Of a stretch of DNA of 8,658 nucleotides, positions 1-6,558 are shown piece by piece. A model generated the notes under the pieces. The model was not told where the DNA came from and made no database searches. It saw only the letters and a program-made list of their open reading frames with translations. Both the position numbers and the translations under genes were made by a program. Every line of letters starts with the position of its first letter. Position 1 is the first letter of the stretch. Source of the DNA: a bacterium (lineage in GTDB: Bacteria > SZUA-182 > SZUA-191); contig QIEW01000395.1 of NCBI GenBank assembly GCA_003230535.1, forward strand, positions 1-8,658, written 5' to 3'.

Positions 1-1833
1 ATAGTAACCCGCAATCCTGAAGAGTTGGCCGGACATCCTGATATTGTTTTAGGGTTCGGACACCGGCGGCTTTCTATCTTGGATCTCTCCTCCCTGGGGC
101 ATCAACCGATGACAGATGCCCAGCGGCAAGTATGGATAACTTATAACGGCGAAATTTACAATTACCTGGAACTTAGGACGCAGCTGGAGGCTGATGGGTA
201 TCGGTTCCGCTCCCGGTCTGATACCGAAGTGCTGCTGTATGCCTATCTGAAATGGGGGATGAACTGCTGCCGGTATCTAAACGGAATGTGGGCTTTCGCC
301 ATTTGGGATGCCAGATCACAGAAATTGTTTTGCTCCCGGGACCGTTTCGGGATAAAACCTTTCTACTATTATTTCGATGGCCGAAAATTCATATTTGCTT
401 CCGAGATAAAGGCGGTGCTGGAAGCAATGCCCTCATCGCCGCAGATATACCATCCCATACTCCATCGTTATGTGGTGCATGGAGAAGTGGACTGGCGGCC
501 ACAAACGTTTTTCCAAGGCGTAGAACAGCTTATGCCGGGACATTGTCTGGTGGTGGAAGACGGTAAGCTCTCTTTGGAAAAGTATTGGGAACTTGAGCGG
601 CAGGATTTGGATTATAGCGAAGAGGCGGCCGCGAACAAATTTAGGGAGATATTCGAAGATGCGGTGAGATTGCGGCTTAGATCGGATGTGGAGGTAGGAA
701 CCTGCCTTTCCGGGGGTCTGGATTCCAGCTCCGTGGCCCATTATGCTGCCAAGCATCACCCTAAGGGTCTCAACACCTTTTCCATGATTTACGATCTGCC
801 TGACTTCAGCGAGTTGGAATTTGCAAGGATTATGAACCGTGACATCAATGCCAGGGAACATCTGGTATATCCCACCAGCAAGGAATTTTGGGCTGATCTG
901 CCCAAACTGATCTGGCACATGGATGAACCTTTCTATAATCCTGGCGTGTTTTCTCAATGGAAATTATTCGAGGAAATCGGCCGGCATGTCAGGGTAGTGC
1001 TGGATGGACAGGGCGGAGATGAATTATTAGGCGGCTACGTCTATTATTTCCCTTACTTTTTAACCGCTTCCCTACAAGAAGCGGGATATAATCCCTGGCG
1101 GCTGTTACGGACGGGGGTCTATGCCTGGGAGATCATGGCGTTCTTGCTTCGATATAACAGGTCATCCTTAAAAGGGATACCCGTTTTTTCATATCTAAAG
1201 AGGATATTGGCAAACCAAATTTCTATGTTTTTACCTCATTCACAAGCAAAATCTTATGCCTCCATCAGGGGACCTTCCGACCGGGACTGCCCGATCCTGG
1301 AACAGGATATCATAGAAACATATGGTCGAGAGTTGGAGGATGTCAGACCGCAAATTTTGTTCTCCAATCCGCTGGATAACATACTCCACCTTACTCACTC
1401 CCTGAGGTCTCTACCGGCCATGTTACGTTATGAAGACAAAAACAGTATGGCGTTTTCAGTAGAGAGCCGCCTTCCCTTTCTAGATTATCGGCTGGTGGAA
1501 TTTGTGATGAACTTACCCTACAATTACAAAATTCGAGGGAGCCAGACTAAGTACCTGATGCGCAAAAGCCTATCTGGAATACTCCCCTCCCAAATCATGG
1601 AACGTAAAGACAAGAAAGGGTTCACTACCCCTTTTGACTTGTGGTTTCGCGGGGAGATAAAGAAGGAGGCGGGAGACTTGCTCCATGAACTGCCAATGAG
1701 CCGGCACATCCTGAATGCCAAGCGTATCAAGGAAATTTTTTCCAAATATTGTCAGGGACAGGGAAATCATGGAATGGAAATATGGAATGCCATCTGTATA
1801 GAAATATGGATGCAGCAGTTCTTTAGAAACTAA
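1..1833 (+). CDS. asnB: Glutamine-hydrolysing asparagine synthase family protein, 5' end outside window
   Basis: Class II glutamine amidotransferase plus ATP-dependent amide ligase, a cytosolic enzyme that transfers glutamine-derived ammonia to aspartate or, in glycan and secondary-metabolite clusters, to another carboxylate. The frame is open from base 1, so the true start and the nucleophilic Cys2 lie upstream; about 30-40 residues are missing compared with family members. A TTG at 25 is in frame but falls inside the conserved GHRRLSI region, so it is not the start. Visible residues (610 in total) include GHRRLSI near 20-26, NGEIYN at 49-54, RSDTEV near 72, SRDRFGIKPF near 112-121, the ATP pyrophosphatase loop SGGLDSS at 237-243 and GQGGDE at 336-341. 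The ESRLPFLD block of the synthase domain follows at about 490. The gene ends convergently with ilvD, 84 bp apart, with no clear terminator between them. It is divergent from the second synthase at 4636-6537, so they are not recent duplicates. Family assignment is firm; the true substrate is not. Confidence 0.93.
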   Translation: MVTRNPEELAGHPDIVLGFGHRRLSILDLSSLGHQPMTDAQRQVWITYNGEIYNYLELRTQLEADGYRFRSRSDTEVLLYAYLKWGMNCCRYLNGMWAFAIWDARSQKLFCSRDRFGIKPFYYYFDGRKFIFASEIKAVLEAMPSSPQIYHPILHRYVVHGEVDWRPQTFFQGVEQLMPGHCLVVEDGKLSLEKYWELERQDLDYSEEAAANKFREIFEDAVRLRLRSDVEVGTCLSGGLDSSSVAHYAAKHHPKGLNTFSMIYDLPDFSELEFARIMNRDINAREHLVYPTSKEFWADLPKLIWHMDEPFYNPGVFSQWKLFEEIGRHVRVVLDGQGGDELLGGYVYYFPYFLTASLQEAGYNPWRLLRTGVYAWEIMAFLLRYNRSSLKGIPVFSYLKRILANQISMFLPHSQAKSYASIRGPSDRDCPILEQDIIETYGRELEDVRPQILFSNPLDNILHLTHSLRSLPAMLRYEDKNSMAFSVESRLPFLDYRLVEFVMNLPYNYKIRGSQTKYLMRKSLSGILPSQIMERKDKKGFTTPFDLWFRGEIKKEAGDLLHELPMSRHILNAKRIKEIFSKYCQGQGNHGMEIWNAICIEIWMQQFFRN

Positions 1834-1917
1834 ATATCAAACAGAAGAGAAATCATCATTATTTGTTCAGAATAATTTGCAATCAATACATACAGATACG
1901 AGGGGGGAGGAAGGAAT

Positions 1918-3573
1918 TTACCGGCTAAACACGGCGCCGGTGCTGGCAGAGGTTACCAGCTTGGCATAGCGGGCAAGATATCCGGTTTTGATCTTAGGTT
2001 CCGGCGGCTGCCAGGATTGGCGGCGGAGTTCCAAATCCACCTCCGGCACCTTCAACTCCAACTTGCGCTGAGGTATATCTATGCTGATGGTATCTCCCTC
2101 GGCCACCAGCGCAATCAGCCCGCCTTCGGCAGCTTCCGGTGAGATATGGCCGATACAAGGCCCCTTTGTCCCCCCTGAGAAACGACCGTCGGTAATCAAG
2201 GCCACCACATCCCCCAGCCCCATACCAATCAGCGCCGAAGTCGGGGCTAACATCTCCCGCATACCAGGCCCGCCTTTGGGCCCCTCATAGCGGATAACCA
2301 CTACCTCGCCGGATGTGATCCGACCGCCTAAGATGGCCTGCATCGCCTGATCTTCCGAATCAAAAACGCGCGCCCGCCCGGTAAATTTAAGCGCCTGTTC
2401 CTTGACCGCCGATTGTTTTACCACCGCTCCATCCGGAGCCAAATTACCTTTCAGAACAGCAATTCCGCCTTCTGGATGGTAGGCTCTTTCAAGTGTCCTG
2501 ATAACCTCCTCGTCTAATACGCTGGCTTCGGCGGCAATCTCAGTAATATCCGCCCCTGAAACTGTGGGATTAGGGCGCAGGAGCCCCGACAAGCGGGAAA
2601 GCACTGCCGGCACGCCGCCGGCAGCGTCTAAATCCTCCATAAAATAATCGCCGGCCGGAAGAAGATGGGTAATATGCGGGGTGCGGCGACTTAGCTGATC
2701 AAACAACTCCAGGGACAATTGTATACCGGCTTCATTGGCGATGGCCGGGATATGGAGCACGGTGTTGGTGGAACCGCCCAAAGCCATATCCACCAGAATT
2801 GCATGTTCAAAGGAGACCCTGGTCATAATCTTTTTCGGGGTGATTTCTTGTTTGACCAACTCCACCACTCTCCGGCCACTCTCATAAGCTATTCTGCGTT
2901 TTTTAGCTGAGACGGCCAAAGCGGTGGCGCAGCCAGGCAGTGACATCCCCAGCGCTTCGGTGACACAGGCCATGGTGTTAGCCGTATATAACCCTTGGCA
3001 GGCTCCCGCTCCGGGGCAGGCCTCCTCCTCAAGGCATCCCAACTCCTCGGCGCTGATCTTGCCGGCCTTATAGCGCCCCACCGCCTCAAAAGTATCCCGC
3101 ACCAGCGACAGCCTCCGGCCAAAAGCACGCCCTGAAAGCATCGGGCCCGCGGTAACCACCACGGCGGGAATATCCAGCCGCGCCGCAGCCATCAGCATCC
3201 CCGGCGTTATCTTATCGCAATTGGTAAGCAGGATCAGCCCGTCTAAGGCATGTGCAAGAGTTACCGCCTCTATGCTGTCGGCAATCAGCTCCCGGAGGGG
3301 AAGGGAGTAGTGCATCCCGCTATGGCCCATGGCAATCCCGTCACAAATGGCCGGGATACCGAACAGGAAAGGGGTTCCACCCCCTGAAGATACCCCCCGC
3401 TCACAAAAACGCTCCAGATCCCGCATTCCGATATGACCGGGGACCAGGTCGGAGAAACTGGAGGCAATTCCGATAAAGGGCTGGGATAGTTGGCGCCGGC
3501 TTATTCCGGTAGCATAAAGAAGAGCCCTTTGAGGGGCTCTATCAGGACCTTCGGTTATTTTGTGGATAGGCAT
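1918..3573 (-). CDS. ilvD: Dihydroxy-acid dehydratase IlvD
   Basis: Dehydrates 2,3-dihydroxy-isovalerate and 2,3-dihydroxy-3-methylvalerate to 2-oxo acids, the third step of valine and isoleucine synthesis, in the cytosol with an iron-sulfur cluster and Mg2+. The 551 residues match the family length. Visible motifs are [11 protein letters not shown] from residue 78, [13 protein letters not shown] from 118 (Cys119 as cluster ligand, Lys121 as the lysine carbamylated in relatives), [16 protein letters not shown] from 186 (Cys192), [12 protein letters not shown] near 430 and [11 protein letters not shown] at 461-471. The third cysteine that 2Fe-2S members carry in a PCN motif is Gly46 here (VPGH), as in the E. 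coli-type enzyme, while Cys78 replaces an Asp of that type. The ATG at 3571-3573 gives the expected N-terminus with the conserved [12 protein letters not shown] block, but no good Shine-Dalgarno sequence precedes it. It lies 23 bp after the YdcH-like gene and is probably co-transcribed and translationally dependent on it. No other ilv or leu genes are visible. Confidence 0.97.
   Translation of the reverse strand: MPIHKITEGPDRAPQRALLYATGISRRQLSQPFIGIASSFSDLVPGHIGMRDLERFCERGVSSGGGTPFLFGIPAICDGIAMGHSGMHYSLPLRELIADSIEAVTLAHALDGLILLTNCDKITPGMLMAAARLDIPAVVVTAGPMLSGRAFGRRLSLVRDTFEAVGRYKAGKISAEELGCLEEEACPGAGACQGLYTANTMACVTEALGMSLPGCATALAVSAKKRRIAYESGRRVVELVKQEITPKKIMTRVSFEHAILVDMALGGSTNTVLHIPAIANEAGIQLSLELFDQLSRRTPHITHLLPAGDYFMEDLDAAGGVPAVLSRLSGLLRPNPTVSGADITEIAAEASVLDEEVIRTLERAYHPEGGIAVLKGNLAPDGAVVKQSAVKEQALKFTGRARVFDSEDQAMQAILGGRITSGEVVVIRYEGPKGGPGMREMLAPTSALIGMGLGDVVALITDGRFSGGTKGPCIGHISPEAAEGGLIALVAEGDTISIDIPQRKLELKVPEVDLELRRQSWQPPEPKIKTGYLARYAKLVTSASTGAVFSR
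3521..3540 (-). other. Perfect hairpin inside the start of ilvD
   Basis: On the minus strand AGAGCCC (3540-3534) pairs perfectly with GGGCTCT (3527-3521) across a 6-nt loop CTCAAA, and TCTTT follows at once. It falls in about codons 12-18 of ilvD, encoding part of the conserved APQRALL segment. The form resembles a short intrinsic terminator or a translation-modulating stem, but the U-tract is interrupted and the residues are conserved in the family, so coincidence is likely. Confidence 0.3.
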
Positions 3574-3596
3574 TATTACAATAAAGGGGATTTTTG

Positions 3597-3827
3597 TTAT
3601 GTTTTTATTGTCTTGCAGTAGCTGTCAATAATTTCTTGCATCTGATCCTTGACCAGGAGTTTCATCTTCTTGAGTTTAATTTTTCCGCGCTCCTGATCCG
3701 GTGTAAGAAAAAGAGAATCGGCTATTTCGCGCAAATCTTTATCATATTTTTTGTGCTTTTCATCCAACCGGCGGAATTCATCGTCATGTTGTAGCAAGTA
3801 TTCTTTCATCCTTTCCTCTTCAGACAT
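3597..3827 (-). CDS. YdcH/DUF465 family small protein
   Basis: Small soluble, highly charged helical protein of 76 residues; the family's molecular role is not established. The sequence runs from [18 protein letters not shown] through a lysine- and glutamate-rich helix, [15 protein letters not shown], to a second helix containing [17 protein letters not shown]. This two-helix hairpin layout, and the motif in which H and EF precede LDEKH, are typical of DUF465/YdcH proteins. Two ATGs in frame upstream (3848 and 3842) are rejected because the polypurine GAGGAGGAGA at 3831-3840 would lie inside the coding region; it is an excellent ribosome binding site for the ATG at 3825-3827. The gene is first in an apparent two-gene operon with ilvD (23 bp gap), behind a strong promoter at 3895-3923. 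A functional link with ilvD is not implied by the protein sequence. Confidence 0.85.
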   Translation of the reverse strand: MSEEERMKEYLLQHDDEFRRLDEKHKKYDKDLREIADSLFLTPDQERGKIKLKKMKLLVKDQMQEIIDSYCKTIKT

Positions 3828-3830
3828 AGA

Positions 3831-3840
3831 TCTCCTCCTC
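3831..3840 (-). promoter_or_regulatory. Strong ribosome binding site of the YdcH-like gene
   Basis: Minus strand GAGGAGGAGA ends 3 bases before the ATG at 3827, with the GGAGG core about 6 bases away. It decides between three in-frame ATGs and favours the third, giving a 76-residue product rather than 83. Confidence 0.85.
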
Positions 3841-3894
3841 ATAACCATTAATGTGCTGGTGGGGAACAGAATTTACATGCACCACCCTTCCTAA

Positions 3895-3923
3895 AATATA
3901 TAAGAATTTAAGAAAGTTGTCAA
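3895..3923 (-). promoter_or_regulatory. Sigma-A/sigma-70-type promoter of the ydcH-like/ilvD operon
   Basis: On the minus strand a perfect -35 box TTGACA (3923-3918) is followed by exactly 17 bp and the -10 box TATATT (3900-3895), one mismatch from consensus. Transcription should begin near 3888, giving a leader of about 60 nt before the start codon at 3827. No long leader, uORF, T-box or terminator-antiterminator pair is visible in that leader, so control would have to act at the promoter or upstream of it. Confidence 0.75.
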
Positions 3924-3927
3924 ATTT

Positions 3928-3939
3928 AAAGCCGGCTTT
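3928..3939. promoter_or_regulatory. Palindrome AAAGCCGGCTTT abutting the -35 box
   Basis: A perfect 12-bp palindrome ends four bases upstream of the -35 box of the operon promoter. Its position and symmetry fit an operator for a dimeric regulator of the ydcH-like/ilvD operon. No regulator family is recognised from the sequence, and a chance palindrome of this length is possible. Confidence 0.35.
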
Positions 3940-3942
3940 TAA

Positions 3943-3957
3943 CCCGAATAATTCGGG
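3943..3957. promoter_or_regulatory. Palindrome CCCGAAT-A-ATTCGGG upstream of the operon promoter
   Basis: Perfect 7-bp arms around a single central A, 20 bp upstream of the -35 box. An odd-centred dyad like this is typical of a protein-binding operator rather than an RNA hairpin, since a 1-nt loop cannot form. It lies about one and a half helical turns from the neighbouring 12-bp palindrome (centre to centre). The bound factor is unknown. Confidence 0.4.
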
Positions 3958-3969
3958 ATTTATAATATG

Positions 3970-3997
3970 CTCCCGTTGGTCGCTTCCATAGCGGGAG
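3970..3997 (+). terminator. Terminator-like hairpin, plus strand
   Basis: CTCCCG (3970-3975) pairs with CGGGAG (3992-3997), extendable by three pairs including G-U to a 9-bp stem with a 10-nt loop, and is followed by TTTT at 3998-4001 on the plus strand. No plus-strand gene precedes it, so it may end antisense transcripts from the ilvD region or be part of a dyad-rich regulatory block. On the minus strand it has no U-tract. Confidence 0.3.
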
Positions 3998-4247
3998 TTT
4001 TCGGTGATTTGTATGAGGCATTTTGTTTTTTGACAGTTATTTTGTAACTAGCTGTATTCAAATAACATCATCAATGTTTGCCGTGGATTTATGAATAACC
4101 AGTTAAATAAAATATGAACTTAGCACATCTTCGGTGCAGACTTTCCGTGATGTCAGATTTGTTAATATTTCGGTTTTTATCAAGCCGGAAGCTACATCAG
4201 ACACCAGCTTTCGCTGGGCTACGGCGCCCTAGCCGATCAGGAATGAC
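3998..4247. other. Non-coding spacer with a repeat fragment and tandem hairpins
   Basis: No convincing gene is present. From 4002 to about 4115 the sequence is AT-rich without recognisable signals. Bases 4116-4144 resemble the internal hairpin module of the miniature element described below. At 4204-4217 CCAGC-TTTC-GCTGG forms a hairpin, directly followed by GGCTA/TAGCC (4217-4221 with 4230-4234) around a GGCGCC core. These look like eroded dispersed repeats, but the window holds no second copy of the 4204-4234 part to prove it. Confidence 0.5.
4116..4144 (+). repeat. Degenerate fragment of the miniature element's hairpin module
   Basis: The stretch beginning GAACTTAGCACATCTTCGG matches the start of the hairpin module in copy 1 at 4331-4357 (GAACTTAGCGCACCTTCGG) with few differences, including the downstream GACTTT run. 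It is closer to copy 1 than to copy 2, which has ATTAGC and a different loop. The rest of the element is not recognisable around it, so it is either a relic or a shared mobile hairpin module. Confidence 0.55.
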
Positions 4248-4254
4248 AAAGTAA
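4248..4254. repeat. 7-bp target site duplication of element copy 1, left
   Basis: AAAGTAA directly precedes the element and is repeated exactly at 4594-4600 directly after it. Adjacent bases differ on the two sides, so the duplication is exactly 7 bp. Confidence 0.85.
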
Positions 4255-4338
4255 GTCACCTTACGCAAGGATTGACGATCTACAAAAACCATAAATTATT
4301 AACCGCGGAGGACACAGAGAGCGCAGAGGAGAACTTAG

Positions 4339-4353
4339 CGCACCTTCGGTGCG
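4339..4353 (+). other. Hairpin CGCACC-TTC-GGTGCG in element copy 1
   Basis: A 6-bp perfect stem with a 3-nt loop, followed by GACTTTTTAGG on the plus strand, giving a weak terminator-like shape. Copy 2 keeps both arms but has loop TGAC (6643-6658), so stem sequence is conserved while the loop changes. Confidence 0.6.
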
Positions 4354-4366
4354 GACTTTTTAGGTG

Positions 4367-4423
4367 GTGGCAGGTTCTCAAACCTGCCACTCATTCAGCC
4401 TGTCGGGTTTGAGAACCCGACAG
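4367..4423. other. Two 10-bp hairpins with mutually complementary loops
   Basis: The first hairpin pairs GTGGCAGGTT with AACCTGCCAC around loop CTCA (4367-4390). The second pairs CTGTCGGGTT with AACCCGACAG around loop TGAG (4400-4423). The loops are reverse complements, and with flanking bases GGTTCTCAAACC is the exact reverse complement of GGTTTGAGAACC, so the two hairpins could kiss or re-pair with each other. In copy 2 the first loop is CAGTA and the second stem is broken. Confidence 0.7.
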
Positions 4424-4593
4424 CACATAAAAACTTATTTGTTTGTTTTATTGGACCTAAAAAAGGGAATTCCTATACGTTTAAATTAATTGTTTTTCAA
4501 TGAGTTGCGAAAGTATTACTCTCTGTGGCCTCTGCGTTCTCTGCGGTTAAAATCACCTTTCCAAGGTCGGTATTTTAATTTGCGTAACATGAG

Positions 4594-4600
4594 AAAGTAA
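4594..4600. repeat. 7-bp target site duplication of element copy 1, right
   Basis: AAAGTAA immediately after the CATGAG terminus, identical to 4248-4254. Confidence 0.85.
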
Positions 4601-4635
4601 TACAGGACAAACCTAAAAACTTACGAAACGTTGTA

Positions 4636-6537
4636 CTAGCCGTGATATTCACCCAGGCGGTCAATGAAGCTCCGGTGCCAGAGTTCCAGCCAAATTAAGG
4701 CCCACAGCCGCTGACCGTGGTCCCGGTAACCGGAAACATGCTCCTCAAGCATGTTCTTCAGGCTGTTGGGTCTAAAATACCCCCGGGCTAAAGTTTGTTT
4801 GTCCAGGAGAATCCGGTAGGCGAACTCCTTCAGCTCCCCCCGGAACCAGGCTGAGACGGGGACTGAGAACCCGGCCTTTTTACGGTGCAGTATCTGGGGA
4901 GGAAGGAGCCCCGCCAGCGCCTGCCTGAAGATATATTTACCGGTTGACCCCTTTAGCTTCAACTCCCCCGGTATGGTAGCGGCAAACTCCATGAACTTAT
5001 GATCCAGGAAAGGGGAGCGTGTTTCCAAGGAGTTACTCATGCTGGCGATATCCACCTTCACCAGCAGGTCATCGGGAAGATAAGACATTATATCCACCCA
5101 CAGGGCTTGTCCCAGAAAATCCGGAGCCGGGGCGGAACTCTTTAGTTCCTTTAAAAATCCCTCTGGATCTGTACGTTTCACTTGATTCCAAAACTCCTCC
5201 GAATAGAAGGTTTCCCGCTCCTGTTTACCGAAGGAGCAGATCAGCCGTAAATAACGCTTATGGTATGGCTCCGAAAAAGCTTCCAGATTACGCCGGACTT
5301 TGCTCAAAAAACTGCCTTCCGGGAGTTGTTTAGGGATCATAGCCGCCACTCTTTCGATGAGCTGCTCCCTCAATATACGGGGCAGCCGCTGATAATAAGC
5401 CGCGAGTTTGTCGGCCAGGTAGCGCTGATAACCGGCGAAAGCCTCATCCCCGCCGTCGCCGACCAGGGCCACAGTCACCTCCCGGCGAGCCAGTTGGGAT
5501 ACATAGTAGGTGGGGAGGGCGGAAGGATCGGCGAAAGGCTCATTATAATACCACACCAGTTTCGGCAGCACTTCCAGGGCGTTAGGTTTTACCATATATT
5601 CATGGTGCTCGGTATGGAAGCGCTCGGCAATTATGCGGGCGTAAGGCAACTCGTTAAAGTCGCCCTCTTCAAACCCCACCGCAAACGTCTTGACCGGCTT
5701 GGAATTAATCTGGTTCATGGCAGCCACCACCGCCGAGGAATCGATGCCGCCGCTGATAAAAGCCCCCAAAGGCACCTCACTCATCAGCCTGATTTTGGTA
5801 GCCTCCATTAGGTGGTCCAAAATCCCCTGCTTATACTCCTCTACGCTCATCTTTTGGTAAACAAACTCCAGCTTCCAGTAGCGTTGGACGGTTACTTCCC
5901 CAGCCTCGTAAATAAGAATATGAGCGGGCGGTAGTTTGTAAATTCCGGAGAATGCCGTATGGGGGGAGGGGATATATTGATATGTCAAGTAATAATGCAG
6001 CGCTTCCAGATTAGGTTCTCTGGGTATACAAGGGTTTTGCAGGAGGGCCTTAATCTCAGAGGCGAACGCTAGGCCGTCCGGAGTAACAGTATAAACCAGC
6101 GGTTTTTGGCCTAACCGATCTCGGGCCAGCAGGAGCCGGCGCTTTTGCTTGTCCCACAGGGCAAAGGCAAACATCCCCCGCAGCTCTGTGACGCACTCCG
6201 CCCCCCGTTCCTCGTAGAGATGCAAGACCGCCTCGGTATCCGAGCGGGTCTGAAAGCGGTGACCGGACTTCTCCAGGCGCGCCCTTATCTCAGGGAAGTT
6301 ATAGATCTCTCCATTGAACACCAGCCAACATGATCCGTCTTCGTTGGCCATCGGTTGATGGCCGCCTTCAATGTCTATGATAGACAGCCGCCGGTGCCCC
6401 AACCCCGCCCAGTTATCCTGGAAGTATCCCTCGTCATCCGGCCCCCGATAGCTCATCACCTCACACATCCGGGCAAGCATTTTCAGGGAGACAGGGGCCT
6501 TACTGGTATAGTTGATCTGACCGCAAATACCGCACAT
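4636..6537 (-). CDS. asnB: Asparagine synthase (glutamine-hydrolysing), complete
   Basis: Transfers ammonia from glutamine to an ATP-activated carboxylate, classically aspartate to asparagine, in the cytosol. The 633-residue product starts MCGICGQ, so after Met removal Cys2 is the amidotransferase nucleophile; this fixes the ATG at 6535-6537. Domain 1 shows YRGPDDEG (30-37), GHRRLSIID (47-55), FNGEIYN (74-80), RSDTEA (98-103) and RDRLGQKP (139-146). Domain 2 shows the ATP loop SGGIDSS (262-268), VGDGGDEAFAGY (359-370), DIASMSNSLETRSPFLDH (496-513) and WFRGELKEFAYR (564-575). The C-terminal ALIWLELWHRSFID is common in amidotransferases of exopolysaccharide/exosortase-type loci, so a glycan amidation role is an alternative. 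Only a weak TAGG lies upstream as ribosome binding site. The gene is bracketed by two copies of a miniature element, 21 bp before its start and 42 bp after its stop. It is clearly different from the synthase at 1-1833. Confidence 0.95.
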   Translation of the reverse strand: MCGICGQINYTSKAPVSLKMLARMCEVMSYRGPDDEGYFQDNWAGLGHRRLSIIDIEGGHQPMANEDGSCWLVFNGEIYNFPEIRARLEKSGHRFQTRSDTEAVLHLYEERGAECVTELRGMFAFALWDKQKRRLLLARDRLGQKPLVYTVTPDGLAFASEIKALLQNPCIPREPNLEALHYYLTYQYIPSPHTAFSGIYKLPPAHILIYEAGEVTVQRYWKLEFVYQKMSVEEYKQGILDHLMEATKIRLMSEVPLGAFISGGIDSSAVVAAMNQINSKPVKTFAVGFEEGDFNELPYARIIAERFHTEHHEYMVKPNALEVLPKLVWYYNEPFADPSALPTYYVSQLARREVTVALVGDGGDEAFAGYQRYLADKLAAYYQRLPRILREQLIERVAAMIPKQLPEGSFLSKVRRNLEAFSEPYHKRYLRLICSFGKQERETFYSEEFWNQVKRTDPEGFLKELKSSAPAPDFLGQALWVDIMSYLPDDLLVKVDIASMSNSLETRSPFLDHKFMEFAATIPGELKLKGSTGKYIFRQALAGLLPPQILHRKKAGFSVPVSAWFRGELKEFAYRILLDKQTLARGYFRPNSLKNMLEEHVSGYRDHGQRLWALIWLELWHRSFIDRLGEYHG

Positions 6538-6551
6538 TTATAATAAACCTA

Positions 6552-6558
6552 TTACTAT
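6552..6558. repeat. 7-bp target site duplication of element copy 2, left
   Basis: TTACTAT directly precedes the GTCACC terminus and is repeated exactly at 6903-6909. Read on the other strand it is ATAGTAA, one base different from the AAAGTAA target of copy 1, which hints at target preference. Confidence 0.85.

Larger units (their letters stand above)
4255..4593 (+). mobile_element. MITE-like non-autonomous element, copy 1 (339 bp)
   Basis: Bounded by perfect 7-bp direct repeats AAAGTAA. Imperfect terminal inverted repeats begin GTCACCTTACGCAA on the left and CTCATGTTACGCAA on the complementary right end (11 of 14 matching, with an 8-bp perfect core). Inside, a subterminal inverted repeat pairs 4299-4330 with 4519-4550 (about 24 of 32 positions; both arms begin TTAACCGC and are rich in CAGAG). 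Three hairpins follow at 4339-4353, 4367-4390 and 4400-4423. No open reading frame of note is present, so transposition would need a transposase supplied in trans; none is encoded in this window. A 7-bp duplication does not by itself name the transposase family. The element lies 42 bp past the stop codon of the minus-strand asparagine synthase. Confidence 0.88.

Noticed and set aside
433-957. Minus-strand 174-codon open frame opposite the first asparagine synthase
   Set aside because: It is antisense to the strongly conserved synthase domain, shows no recognisable domain and has no promoter or ribosome binding site.
1900-1913. Polypurine run resembling a very strong plus-strand ribosome binding site (GAGGGGGGAGGAAGG)
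   Set aside because: No plus-strand start codon with a meaningful reading frame follows; the region after it is the coding 3' end of ilvD on the other strand.
3828-3890. T-box or branched-chain amino acid attenuator leader for ilvD
   Set aside because: The leader before the YdcH-like gene is only about 60 nt, with no leader peptide, no specifier or anti-terminator elements and only weak pairing.
4299-4550. CRISPR-like array suggested by recurring CAGAG units
   Set aside because: The units form one inverted repeat pair and short irregular purine repeats, with no regular repeat-spacer pattern and no cas genes.
5260-5811. Plus-strand 183-codon open frame opposite the second asparagine synthase
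   Set aside because: It overlaps the conserved ATP-binding region of asnB on the other strand, and its composition looks like an antisense shadow.
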